DNA of 64,000 nucleotides from Mactra quadrangularis. Taxonomy: Eukaryota; Mollusca; Bivalvia; Venerida; Mactridae. The notes under the pieces were generated by a model that did no database searches, was not told the DNA's origin, and saw only the letters and a list, made by a program, of their open reading frames with translations. Shown in pieces: positions 12,895 to 24,519 of the stretch. The first letter of the stretch is position 1. Every line of letters starts with the position of its first letter. The stretch is from contig CM046304.1 in NCBI GenBank assembly GCA_025267735.1, positions 29,081,381 to 29,145,380 on the forward strand, read 5' to 3'. Both the position numbers and the translations under genes were made by a program.

Positions 12895-13465
12895 TAGAGC
12901 TGTCACGATATACTGGTATACCGGTATATTGCAATACGCAGCTGCGGCAATACGTACCGCGGTACAAATTTAACGCACCGGTATTTGGCAATATTCTTTA
13001 TTTCAATGGAAATATTTCCCTTCGCAAAATGAAAGTACCGAAACATCAAATTTTCCATTGTTCATTCAATTTAAGCTCATGTTACAAGAATTTAACCGAC
13101 TTGGGCGCGTTCAATTGGTTAGGAACTTGTGCAAAACATGTTCTTGAATCGAATATTTCGGGGCAGGAAGTTGTGAAACAAGCATGGCGTCCAGAAGCTT
13201 GATTGCTAGGACGTTCTGCAGCTAATGGGCTGTTGTTTCTTTCAACTTAAGCATCTTTTTTATGCAAAAAAGTATCACAGTCCTAAATGACCATATAGGC
13301 TTATAGGCTAGATTCTACCAGTAGCTGCATGTGAGATATGCAATGTTTCTTTTGAATACAGCGGAGGCACAACGAATCTAAAAACCTACAATATATCGTT
13401 GTACGTGTCGCGATACGATGCTAGCGTATTGCCATATATCGCGATACGCTTCTGGTGTATTCTTT
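12895..13465 (+). mobile_element. hAT transposon fossil with BED zinc finger
   Basis: The left end TAGAGCTGTCACGATATACT has the usual TAGRGCTGTCACGATA form of many hAT elements and is followed by GATATAC/GTATATTG subterminal repeats. At 13330-13389 a plus-strand frame reads CEICNVSFEYSGG followed by TTNLKTY. This is the CxxC...TTNL signature of a BED zinc finger, found at the N-terminus of hAT transposases. The final histidine is replaced by Tyr. Flanking frames contain stops and the rest of the transposase is missing. Sequence rich in ATATCGCGATACG after the finger may be shuffled subterminal repeats. The right boundary is approximate. Confidence 0.65.
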
Positions 13466-15460
13466 CCATTATATGCAGTAACCTGATCGCCTAGCTAGTT
13501 TTTTCCAGAATGTTTGTCGAGGTATACAAAAGTAAGACCTGCTTAAAGATAACTAATTTGTCAACTCGGTAAGTAATGAGTCACTGTCACCCAGATTACC
13601 GCTTTTAAAGTCCGTTGCACTAATCAGGGTGACACTGGCACTGCTCTCTTATTATTGAATGTTTTTTTTTCAAAACTCTTTTAATGTAATAAGTTACAGC
13701 TTTTTGTACCACCCTTAACCTATCTGCAACATGTGATTTCCTTTTTAAGTGTTTTTTAACTGACACATGCGCGTTTGCAGTATGTCACAGGCGAGTATGA
13801 AATGCAAATTGTAGGCAAAGAAAGAAAGAAACCAAAAAGGTGACAGGATAGCTTGCGATGAAATTTTGTTAAAATGGGCACGAAGATAAGATAATAATTC
13901 AAATACTTAGACGTGTGAGTAATACTTCCTTACACATTTTATACCTCATCTGCTGGCCACATGTCAAATCTGTATCCGTCCTTTTATCATAGAGGACAGA
14001 CGATCTTGTGTTGTACAATAGTTAAAAGAGATATTGCAGTGACGCTATTTAATTAAGATTTAATTAATTAAACTAATAAAAAATCTAAAGTCATAATGAT
14101 GTTTAAAACACAATTAAACAATTCAGGCATTTAGCAGGTAATTGCAAGGATAAGATATGTTTCCTCTTTTTTTCTGAATTTGAATCGCTATTAAAGTGAA
14201 ATCTGTGTCATACTTGGAACTTTTAAATATTTTAAGGGGCAACTTTTTCTATAAAAATGTCATCAAAACAATCATAGTTTTGCTATAAATATTCAAGTTG
14301 TTAGCTTCACGTTCACAAATTTCAACTTAATTACACTTCTCTGAAACTCTCCTATTTTCCTTTAAGTAGTTAATATAAATGATAATTGTATAATAACATA
14401 AGAATTCAAATTGTTAAAGCGAAAAAGAAAAGTAAATTGGATGTTTAAAAAAGCACAGCTCTTATATATATATATTGTTCTATGATAGCAAGTGGTTGCT
14501 TTGATGCTTTGCGCCATGAGTACAACCCACACACATACAGTGCCCAAAAGGTCTTTGGACAAACCCCTGTTTGAGGCTACATCGATTCACATTTACTCTA
14601 AAAAAGACAGAAACAAAAAGTCACCCGAGTAAATGCCAAATAACCATTAATAAGTTTATTAGCAAATGATTCAAACTTTGTATTTGAATTAAAAATAAGT
14701 AAAATAGGTACATGACTACATGTATTGTAAAAATACATGCAGTATGCTAAATCTGTGGGTTTTTAAAAGTAGCATTTTGTCCAAGTGTTTATGGGAGTGT
14801 GATGTACAAAAAAACAAGCATTGACTTTCTTAACATGGACACATTTATAACAATAACAATAAAAATAATTAAACTTACATTTCAACTTGTTATCCAATAG
14901 ACATCTAATCAAATCAACAATCATTAAATTGAAGAAAATGATAATAATTAATTCATGAACTTGAAGTATAAACACAATTAATCTATTCACTAAAAGCCTA
15001 TGTACAATGCAGGGTTTGTTTCAATGTGCATTATTTTCTTCTTAAACGTAACTTTACATTAACATGGTAAAGAAAAAAATGAAACAACTTGTTCAGAAAT
15101 GATTTCAAAGGAGAATGCAGCTTGTTTCTTTAGGACTTATTGGACGAGATTCAACATTTTAACGTTGAAAATATTACCCTGGAGTGAAACAATGGTCTGT
15201 TGACCCTATTTTAATTTGCGAGACGTCAGAAGATGGAAGAAAGTTTGTAGATTTATGTCCACTTGAGGTAGCGATCATGAAACTTGGGGACATATGAACA
15301 AAAAACAACACCGTGATTGTCTTGTGATACTGTGTGAACGTCCGGTTTATGAGCATAGTTTCAATACCGTAGGTCTCTTATTGTTAATGTGTGAAAACTT
15401 ATTGCTATTTCAAAGAATACATTTAACGTGGCTCAAATCAGAAATAAATATCGCTCAAAT
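13466..15460. other. Non-coding stretch
   Basis: No coding exon, SINE or terminal repeat is supported. Minus-strand frames at 14362-14562 and 14763-14990 are AT-rich and show no splice or motif support. Confidence 0.45.
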
Positions 15461-16146
15461 TCAAGCGTTCATAGCAACAGCTTCGATGTTGTCCAGATGC
15501 AGAACGCCATACTTGCCTGTCTGGCACAGGAATGCTGAATCTTCATTGCACATATTCGCTGAATGCTGTACATCGATCTGCCGAAAGGCTGCTGAAAGGT
15601 TCTTAGACGCTGAACATTTAACCATTTCACTCCATGTTGTGCCAAAGCAGGATTTGTGTTTTGTCTAATACAACACTGAATGTTGCACCGTGCATTTATT
15701 GAACCGAATTGGAAGCGAATTATCGCACTGAACCCGAAGATCGCACTTTTACTGTCGCAAGTTTGGCGATTAATCTTACGCAGACATTGTACATCGCAAA
15801 TGTCGCAAGCTTAGTACAAACATGTGCTCAAACAATTAGAGTCTATTGGTCACAACATATAGTAAGAATGTTAGTTTAAAGAACCAAAATCCATCCACGT
15901 TTTAACAACAGAAATGACATATTCAACAAGAAGTGGCACAAACGCCATCAACTAAGGAAAAAAGGATGTAATAATCATTACCTTTAAAAGTTTCTTCTTG
16001 TATTGCGACACTGCTAAAAAATCGGAGTAAAACTTTATTGTTACTACTATCAAATGTCTGTTTCGCCAACTTGCAAAAACAACGACAACACCAATAGCAA
16101 CAGCAAGAACAACAGATACACGAAACCACAGAACTGTAACAAACAT
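15461..16146 (-). CDS. Candidate two-exon small membrane-anchored protein
   Basis: Exon 1 (16146-15982) starts at an AUG in a strong context, CCACCATG, and ends at AAAG|GTAATG. It encodes 55 residues. Residues 1-9 contain MFVTVLWFRV, then a roughly 17-residue hydrophobic helix (SVVLAVAIGVVVVFA) is followed by WRNRH, the charge pattern of a type II signal anchor. Exon 2 (15664-15461) follows TATTAG, joins in phase 0 and runs 67 codons to TGA. It has three separated Cys plus motifs such as FGTTWSEMVKC and QTGKYGVLHL. The total is 122 residues. A TATA-like ACTATATATGG lies about 70 bases upstream of the AUG. The family is not recognised. Exon 2 is open in another minus frame and on the plus strand (15294-15668) as well, and no AATAAA follows closely, so the model is tentative. 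Confidence 0.35.
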
Positions 16147-16430
16147 GGTGGATGTCAAGGGTAATACATGTATGTGTTTTTGTCCGAAGTTTGGCGTTTT
16201 TATGGTCACCTGTTTCCATATATAGTTTTTATGAAATAAAAATAGCCATCAAAAGGTTTTTATATCTGTAGAAAAGATATTCGTTCGTGCAAAAACTTTT
16301 TTAATTAGTAAACACATATGGGCCATTACCATTACTATTTCTCTACACCGTTGCCTTGTTATTAGATATATATATGTTTTTTGTGAGGTATAACACTAAA
16401 ATGAGACATTTTACCAACAAATAATCTCAC

Positions 16431-16846
16431 GGAAAAGCACAATCTCCGTAAACAGATATCCTGTAGAGCGTTGTCGTACAGGATCTCCACTGTCTCCGTG
16501 GAAGGTCACGTCGAGATGAACTGTGTGTCGACCAATCAATGCGTAGCTTTCATCTAGACGAAAACACTAATAATCACATTTGGATTTCGTAATTTCTATT
16601 TATAGACCAAGGTTTGCATGCTAATTTAACAGCGGTATTATTCACAGTCTGCGATTGGGCGGCTCATTTCAAATTGCGTGACGTAGACAATGTAAACAAG
16701 TTACGTATCATAACAATTTCGTTATGAATATAATGATGTGAAAAGGTCACCTGAACGTGACCTTCGTTTGAAAAAGGCCAGATCTAAATTAGCGAGTATG
16801 CGAGCGGAAAATTTTAGATCGGGTTTTAATCAGATTGGGAAAAGCA
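16431..16846 (+). mobile_element. 398-bp element, copy 1, with 9-bp TSD
   Basis: The element spans 16440-16837, exactly 398 bp, between perfect 9-bp duplications GGAAAAGCA (16431-16439, 16838-16846). It begins CAATCTCCGTAAACAGAT and ends TTTTAATCAGATTG, so only CAATCT/AGATTG is inverted. Internally it has a hairpin AGGTCAC-CTGAAC-GTGACCT near 16744 and a subterminal pair GATCTAAA/TTTAGATC. It has no coding capacity. A 9-bp duplication fits Mutator-like elements among known superfamilies, but the very short inverted end is atypical. Confidence 0.85.
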
Positions 16847-17263
16847 TTGTTAGTCTGTTTCATTTATTTGCTTTAGATAGCCTAAATGTAATTTTAAAAT
16901 ACACTCCAGACCCCCAAAACGATCACCCAGCTTAAGCAGCCAAATTGGCCGTTTCCCTTGGCTGGCAGAGGAAGAGGGGTTGGACTATACTTCTTTATAA
17001 CCAGTTATCATTCAAGACTAGAGGCTACTCAATATTCTATAAATTGTATGTTTGTATGGCATAGATAGGAAAAATACAGTACGAGACCCCCTATACGAGA
17101 CCCCTCGTATTCGTCACATTTCTAAATTCATCACCTCACTGTATATACATAAAACGGCAACATAGGTCACTAAAATATGTTATAATATAATTCACTTCAA
17201 TTGTATTGAACAGCCATTTTAGTCAGAAATTTTACAACCATGTCTATTGTCCATGTTTTCGGT
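16847..17263. other. Non-coding stretch
   Basis: A direct repeat of ACGAGACCCC occurs near 17085-17105. No gene is supported. Confidence 0.4.
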
Positions 17264-17392
17264 AAGCTATTTGACCTCAGTTCGATATTTGCATTTACGC
17301 AAATGTCGAACATCGAACCATACATGTATGGTTCGAGATTTGACTCCAGTTCGACATTGAATATCGAATGTCGAATATTGTGCCAAGCTATT
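17264..17392. mobile_element. Possible 113-bp foldback element with 8-bp TSD
   Basis: Identical AAGCTATT octamers (17264-17271, 17385-17392) bracket 113 bp dense in TTCGA/TCGAA motifs. The interval includes GCATTTACGCAAATG and the perfect 24-base palindrome at 17313-17336. Eight-base duplications are typical of hAT elements. The terminal repeats are not convincing, so this may be coincidence. Confidence 0.3.
17313..17336. repeat. Perfect 24-base palindrome
   Basis: TCGAACCATACA is followed at once by its reverse complement TGTATGGTTCGA, with no loop. Confidence 0.9.
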
Positions 17393-18779
17393 GGAGACTT
17401 ATAAATAAGATATTATATTCATAAAGTCAGCTCGATACTTTGTAGTTTGACAACAATTCAATGGTTTATAATTATCATTCCACTTTACATACCCTTTTTG
17501 ACATGAATTGCTTAAGCAATAAGCCTTTAGTAGGCACAACTATTGAATTGTATGAAAGCAATTTCGCAGAGAATTACATTCGGCTATGCGCTGTCAAGAT
17601 GAGAGCATGATGTGTTGTTAGGTTAACACATACGCGTTAAAAAAGTAGCAATATTGAATGGTATTAAACAAATTTGTTTCAACACAAAACATACATTAGA
17701 AACGTTTAATTCCCTTGTCTAATTCATGTATAGACAGCGCTATCAGCACTTTGATTGGTATTGAAATAGAAAACAAATTGAGCATTCTAACGACGTATTC
17801 TGCTTTAGACGTATGGAGGATATTGCAGTAAAAAAAAACTTGTGGAGAGATCAACTGGTTCTTTCTTGAACACTATTACATAAATATCATTCAAATCTAT
17901 TTCAGTGAATAATAATGATATAATAATATCTTTATTTAAGGATGAACACTTCTAAAGCGCAAGGCTTATCTTCTAGAAGGTTATCTGACAAATAATTACA
18001 ATTTACATAATTGTAAATGATTATATGGGTTAGGATTTTGAATTACGTACACATATTTGTACACATATAAATAAGCCGAGATCATCTGAATGTAAAATCA
18101 ATGAAGATTGAAACATTTTGAAATTTACAAATTTATTCCTTGTTAATATTTGTGTTTTTTTATAATCAACGTTACCTGAAAAGACATTATTTTGCTCTTG
18201 CATTGGATACATACAGTGCAACCCAAAATTGCTTTACACTAGTAGCAAGGTACAGTTTTTTACATATTTTTATTTATACAATTAGATTTTATTTTAGATG
18301 CGTTTATAGATTGTAAAAGTTATAATGGATGGTAAGCGCTAAGCAGATGGATAGTAGATACAACTGTGATTGTTATACATGCACATGCATTTAAAGGTGT
18401 GCTTTTAATTTCCAAAGTGTTTGGTATTTTTTTAAAAACTAATCAAACGTTTACAAAAGTGTAAATTAAGGTTATTATGGATGACACTGTATGAAGTTTT
18501 TTAAGTTTTAACATTTCAAAAAATGTCTATATTCTTGATTTTCAAACTCATTCAAGCAAGATACCGAGAAGTAAAAACACCGTTAACAACAAAATAACTC
18601 GTTATACTCAATTTGACTCCTCCGACAAAATCACTGATGCTGTCTAACCAATTACAATCTTATGTTGAAATTTTTGTCATTTATTTCAAAACTCGTCCTT
18701 GTAAACAATATAACGCCGGAACTTGCCTCTTAAACTGTCTTTTTTATTTTTTAGATAATTTATTATATTTTCGTTCTAG
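17393..18779. other. Non-coding stretch before the terminal exon
   Basis: No upstream partner exon for the 18780 exon could be identified. The sequence is AT-rich with simple-sequence patches such as GAATAATAATGATATAATAATATC near 17907. Confidence 0.4.
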
Positions 18780-18912
18780 ATGGCAAAGAACGCTACTTTG
18801 AAGCGCATGTTGACCTGCACTTTGACAGCAATGAAGATGTCTCCTCACCGTTCAGCCATTTTATTTGACCTTTTATTACTTTCATATGTATTTTGTTTAT
18901 ATCTCAAATAAA
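18780..18912 (+). CDS. Candidate 3'-terminal coding exon with polyA signal
   Basis: A pyrimidine-rich acceptor, TTTTCGTTCTAG, ends at 18779. In phase 1 the exon codes for 28 residues beginning GKERYFEAHVDLHFDSNEDV and ends at TGA (18866-18868). AATAAA follows at 18907-18912, a compact 3' UTR. Codons are C/T-rich at position 3, unlike the surroundings. The alternative frame starting at the ATG at 18780 is also open for 43 codons and is hydrophobic. No upstream exons were found, so it could be the end of a gene with large introns or a fragment. The family is not recognised. Confidence 0.35.
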
Positions 18913-20787
18913 GGTTACTGACCGAGTGACTTGTTTACTTTTTTATACTAAAGGCCCTATTTGGAGACCACACGGTCTGATTGTCCTTGAAGGGCAAAAT
19001 ACAACAAAGTTTTGAGCTGGTACAACGGTGTGCTGTAATAGAACTGTGGACCACAATGGAAATAAGGGCTTGCCTTTTTTGTGTTATCCCTGGTGGTGGT
19101 GTGCAAGACATAGTTACTACATCATGATGTCTGTGATATTTGTGTTTGTATGTTTTTACTATTAATGTACACTGAACAGAAATAAAATCACCAAACCTCA
19201 TATGTCTGACACCAGAAAATATTATCAGTGAAAACAAAAGCTACAAAAATATTTATATCATTTTTATTCATTCTGCTAAATGAATATACAGGAATGCAGT
19301 AAAGTCTACAAGTAATCCTGATGAAACTCTCTGCACATTCGTATGCTTACATGGCGATGTTAGGTTTCCGGAAAGTTGTATTCATAGTAATAACGAAAAT
19401 TCAGACCAGGGGCTTGTAATATCAACGGTCTTACGACATAATTTTGTCGTAAATACCTTTATATTTTATTTTCTGAAAAAATCTTAAAATTGTTGATAAT
19501 ACGTTGTCTGGTGATTTTTGCAAAAATTGGCCGTGACAATTGCCAGCCCAAAATAGTAATAATATAAACTTTTTAGATTGCGTTTGGTGATTAATAAAAA
19601 ATTTACAAATGACATAATTAAGTTCCAGTAGAAACTTATGAGTTTTTCACTGTAATAAAGTCGTGAATACGCAAGCACTTTCTGTATAAAAAAATCTCAT
19701 TGTTTACGAAATGGGCATTTTTTCGAGCTTGAATGGGACAAGAAAAAACAATGTTTGACAAGTTTATTATGTCACTTATGCATCTTATGTTATAAAAAAA
19801 CCTTCAAGACTTAAAATATTTCATATCTATTGCAAAACATATTTTAGTTTTAAGATATTTATTGACGTAAACCAATTGTTTAATATGGTCTAGCACATAT
19901 AATTTACATAAAAATCGTACGGGTCTGTCCACAAGTTCTGTAACTTAGCTACATTTATCATGGGATTGGTGCTTTGATATTAAGTATGAATGAGTCTGAT
20001 TTATTTCTTTGGTCCACAAACTAGGAAACATGTTTAACACGAGGTCTCAACAATAAGCAGAAAAAATGATATACTTAAAATGACTATACCTACATGTCAT
20101 GTCAAATCTCTTTTTGGTGTCAAAAAAATAACAAATGTATTCTATTTGCATTTTACATAACCGTTACTTTTCTAAATGATGCCATGCATCAACGTCCCTT
20201 ACTTCCGTCCAACAGCTAGTATTTTCTTTTGTTAGTTCCCGATAATTCGAGAAAACATTATGGTTTAATGTCAAGTAGATTTAATAACAAGACAAAGGGA
20301 ACGATATTAATATAGGTCGGCATCGAATATCCATTGAATAGACCGGAACATGCATGTTTTTAACCGGCGAGTGCATCCGTTTCAAAAAGTATCTACACAT
20401 AACATAAACGGTGTCACACTAAATATCATTATTTTGGCAGAACGAAATTTAAACAAAATACTGAGCGCTATATTTTTCTGAAGCTAATACCTTGATTCTA
20501 ATATCGGAAATCGGGGGAAATCGTTTTCGTAGTGGCCAAATTGAAATTCATAAAGTAATTTGCAAGAAAACATAATCTAATTCATATTTATGCTTTATAA
20601 GCAATATAATTATACCACAAAGTAATTCCATTCGGCATCTAACAATGGATCTAGAGGTCATGCGATTCATATACAAGCGGAACCACCATAATCATTAATT
20701 TCATAGTGTTGTAAGGAAATACTTTCTTAGATCATTCTCCCATTTTCCCACTGCATCGGGTAGGATAGCTGCTAGCCATTTTCGAAA
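18913..20787. other. Non-coding stretch
   Basis: No gene or repeat is supported. Minus frames of 100 codons (18935-19237) and 64 codons (19484-19678) lack motifs and splice context. Confidence 0.4.
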
Positions 20788-20967
20788 TTATGTACTAAGT
20801 ACTGTGCTGAAAGATATCAGCTCCTTCAGGAAGGCAAAGAAATGGCTGAAAAACATCGTAAAAACAATACATGTATTTTTATAAAAAAATATTTCTCACC
20901 CTTTCTTTTTCTTAGGATGATCCGTTTCATTTAGTTCAAAAATAACATCCATATTCTTGTTATCCAT
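20788..20967 (-). CDS. Candidate small two-exon gene
   Basis: An AUG in the context AAAATGG (20967) opens a 22-codon exon, MDNKNMDVIFELNETDHP followed by four Lys, ending at AAGG|GTGAGA (20900/20899). A strong acceptor, GATGTTTTTCAG, follows after an intron of only 54 bases. Exon 2 (20845-20788) adds HFFAFLKELISFSTVLST and stops at TAA. Without splicing the frame stops at once, so the splice matters. The product would have 41 residues. Exon 2 also holds possible donors, so the gene may continue downstream. No family is recognised. Confidence 0.28.
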
Positions 20968-22265
20968 TTTATGATTTCAGACAATTGTAACAGGTATCTC
21001 GTCTCACAAAATTACCAAATGAAAGTGAAGAGAGAATAGCTTTGCACACTAGACCTGTATGCAGATTTGTTAAATAATTAGCCGTCAAAAGGAGTTTCGC
21101 CTCAGTGAATTAAAACAGTTTTCTAATATAAATGTAACATAAGATTCAAGACGAGGAAATTATAGTTCATATCATTAGCATATCTGAATAATATACATAA
21201 TAGGAGTGTACTAATAAAGAAATGGTTAAGTTGACATCATTGCATGAACTATAAATTAACCAAGAAAGTCAACTTGATACTTCAAACATTTTGTTATATT
21301 CGTAAGGTTGATGCAACATTATGTCTTATTGTAAAACACCAGTAAGTAGTTGCACAAACTATCTTACTGTGTACAAAAATCATCGTATGTCCATGTATTG
21401 AAGAAATGATGCAAGGTCTTTTGACTAATGCCATTTTGTAGGATAGCCTTGTAGAAAGTTTTCAATTATACCCTATTCTAGCCTGCTTGAAAAAAGGCAG
21501 CGGACATTTTTTTTTCATTAACTTTTGACTTACGATGATTTTTGTAGTAAAATAGTTGCAAAAATGTTAACACATTGGGTAGTTTTCCTTTGTATTTGAT
21601 ACAGTAATCACAGAATGCACATGCTATGCTTAGCATATGAGTTACAAACATGCAACAAGATGTAGAAATTACATTTGCATTCTAAAAATCAACAATAACG
21701 TATTAAAAATTTCTTATTTACACAAGTGACTTTTCGGAATAAAATGCGAAATTATAAAACACCTATGGAAACATCCCAGATATTTCTCACATTAACCTTA
21801 CCAAATTAATCTTCATTTAGTAACCAGATTAGCATATTATCAAAACTCTTACGACAATTTAGAGATACATGTACAATAAAGTGCGGTTTACAACAGAAAT
21901 CGGTCGAGCTTTAATGAAACGGAGCCTAGAATGGAACATCGTACGCTTGGTGTCTCGTAAAGTACTTAGGACTTATTTCTCTATAAATGTATGACATGAT
22001 GAAAAAAATATATCAAGTGTACTTTGATACTAAATACATTTGCTATGTACTGATTATAAGTCTGCCAGAAAATAAAAGAAACAATCGTGACAAGTGAATA
22101 AATAATCAGTCTCCATCTAACCATTTATATATTACTTGATTAACAAGATTATCACCGAGATAAGTGTAAGGTCAACACGTTGCGGATTAATTTTATCGAT
22201 TAACAAGACAGAGCAGAACATTACAGTAAGATTATTCAGAAAAGTACAAAATACATATTCATAAG
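20968..22265. other. Non-coding stretch
   Basis: No gene or repeat recognised. Confidence 0.4.
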
Positions 22266-22460
22266 TGCGGCGTTTAGCGTCAATGTTTGCGAGACTACGC
22301 ATCAGTTGATTTCTGTGCGATGTTGCAACATTTATCGCCAGTGCAATTGCAACTTATAAGGTTGGTTGTGACATTTAGCGTCAGTTGCGATGTTTAGCGT
22401 CAGTTGCGATGTTTAGCGTCAGTTGCGATGTTTAGCGGCGTTGCGACGTTAAGCGGTGCT
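22266..22460. repeat. 19-bp tandem repeat array
   Basis: Units of the form TTGCGATGTTTAGCGTCAG run from 22366. The first (22366-22384) is slightly variant, two are exact (22385-22403, 22404-22422), then come an 18-base variant and a further decayed unit to about 22460. Degenerate relatives containing GTTTAGCGTCA and GCGATGTTGC extend upstream to about 22266. The array is GC-richer than its surroundings. Confidence 0.85.
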
Positions 22461-24519
22461 TAACATGTGAGCATTTCAATATTTACGAGTATATTATCAC
22501 ATTAAGATTGTTATCAAGGCTCATAATTGTATTGTAAACTAGTGACATTCGATGTATCAGAATTGTAACTAAGTACATGTATGTTTCCTTTTTTCTCTCT
22601 TGACGCCGTTCATATAATGAATTAAATGGTATAATTAAATTGATTTTGAAATTATCGATGAGTTATATACTAACAGTGGCCTAACACCATTTTAGTCTCT
22701 GCCTAATCCCATATGAAAAGGGATGAACTTCAGGCTGTTTTAAACCAGCTAGACATTATAGTGTTTGGACTTATATTTGTATCAATGGCATGAAATGTGG
22801 AAAACTGAAACAAAATTTCATTTATAAAATGTCATTTCGTAACAAATGCTTGACTTACTAATTAGGTTATGAACATATTCTTGCCTAATTTGCATATTAT
22901 GAAGTAAAAAATGTTCATTAATAAAACAAAAACAAAAAAAACAATAGTTATTTTGAGCATTTCACTTAGTTTTCACTTCCGTCCAATATTTAATTTTATT
23001 TATCTTTGTGATAACTCAAACTGAGATTTTGTTTAACCGACCATTCACAAAACTGTCAACTCTTACATGTTTTAGTAATGTTGAAAACAATAAAAGGCAC
23101 ATTTATCATTCATTCTCAGTTATTTTTTGTCGTAAGTTTAAGATGGAAATCTCAAGTACGTTCTATTTTTTTTATCAGAGTATTAACTCATTCTGACAGT
23201 ATAACATAACAATTATAAAGTCATTTAAATGTAATTGCCATGGTGACAGTAACAATACCTCTGCTCTCACAGTAAGGTCACTGTAGAAAAAAATATAAGC
23301 ATAAAATTAATCGTAAGTCAAAACTTTACGACATCACTAATACAGTAATCTATCAATTCTAAAATAACCTTATATATCAAAGAATTGTGTTTACTTCAAT
23401 TATCTCTTACGTTAATGTAATTTGTTATCTGCGGAATTTCTGGGCTATTTATAGAATTGATTAAAAGCATTGTTATCGTACGATTTGTTAAAAAGACCTT
23501 CAAGGTCAAGTGTACTAATACCAAGTCACAGTTAGTCTTCGCATTTAACCAGTGGAACGTAGACCGAGTTCACCAAAAGCGCCGCTGCTCCAGGGAGAAA
23601 ATTGATAATCCGACGGTCCACTATCTTTTAGTGCCTCTATTCACAGCCTCTATATTCCAAATTCAACAAATAAAAAAATTATTACTTGTGATACTGTTTG
23701 TTTAATGATAGGATATAGTTTAATAAATCATTAAAATTGACTGGGTATTTTAACATATCACTAAGATTTTTGGGTCCAGTAAACTTTCATTCAATCCAGT
23801 AAAAACTTTAACTTTTGTTGGACCGTTTGTCCAAGTGCTAAAGAAAGTATTTTTCGTAAAGACTGGGTACAATAACACATACGTCTTTGTCGAGTTTTTG
23901 TATTTCTCACAATGAGTGAGTTACATTAATAATTAAAAACAAAAAATCATTCTGTTGTTAGTTGTGTCAACAAAAAGGTCGATGGCCACATTCTGTGGTT
24001 GCATTGTGACATCGAAATGACTATAGAGTTTGTGCTGTTTCCTCATTTCAATCAGGAAATTGAGAAAGAAAAAAAAACATAAGTAATATTGTTATTTTTT
24101 ATCGAAATCCTGCTATTAACTCATTAAAAACACGATTTGAATACAATGCAATAAAAGCTTCCTTTAAGAACTAGCAATCATGCCATTTCAATGATAATGG
24201 CTGCCTTATTTGTATTTTCATCGTTATTGTAACTTTGTTCTTGTTTTAATCTTTTGGACCAAGAGTGAGGTTGCTGCGCCTTTGAACCTGGTTTAAACCC
24301 AACAGTGGCGATTATTTTGCCATAGTCCTTGCTCAGACGGAAACCCTTGTGGTCTTTATTTCGTTATTTAATGCATCCTTTTAGAACATCAGTTCAATAT
24401 GATCTAACAAACACATCCTCCTCTTAGCTCTTTGGCTTTGTAGAAGGTTTGAAACTAGAAAAAAGAAAAACAATCAAAATTAAAGTATATCTTCTACATT
24501 AGATCGTTACCTCAACAAC
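22461..24519. other. Non-coding stretch
   Basis: No gene is supported. A minus-strand run of 29 codons near 23550-23640 reads as DSGPSDYQFSPWSSGAFGEL but lacks exon borders, and the plus strand is open there too. It is noted, not called. Confidence 0.4.

Noticed and set aside
15294..15668. 124-codon plus-strand ORF
   Set aside because: Overlaps the antisense exon of the candidate two-exon membrane protein, whose frame looks more coding-like.
23457..23705. 82-codon plus-strand ORF with a Lys/Arg-rich segment
   Set aside because: The minus strand is also partly open and no exon borders are present.
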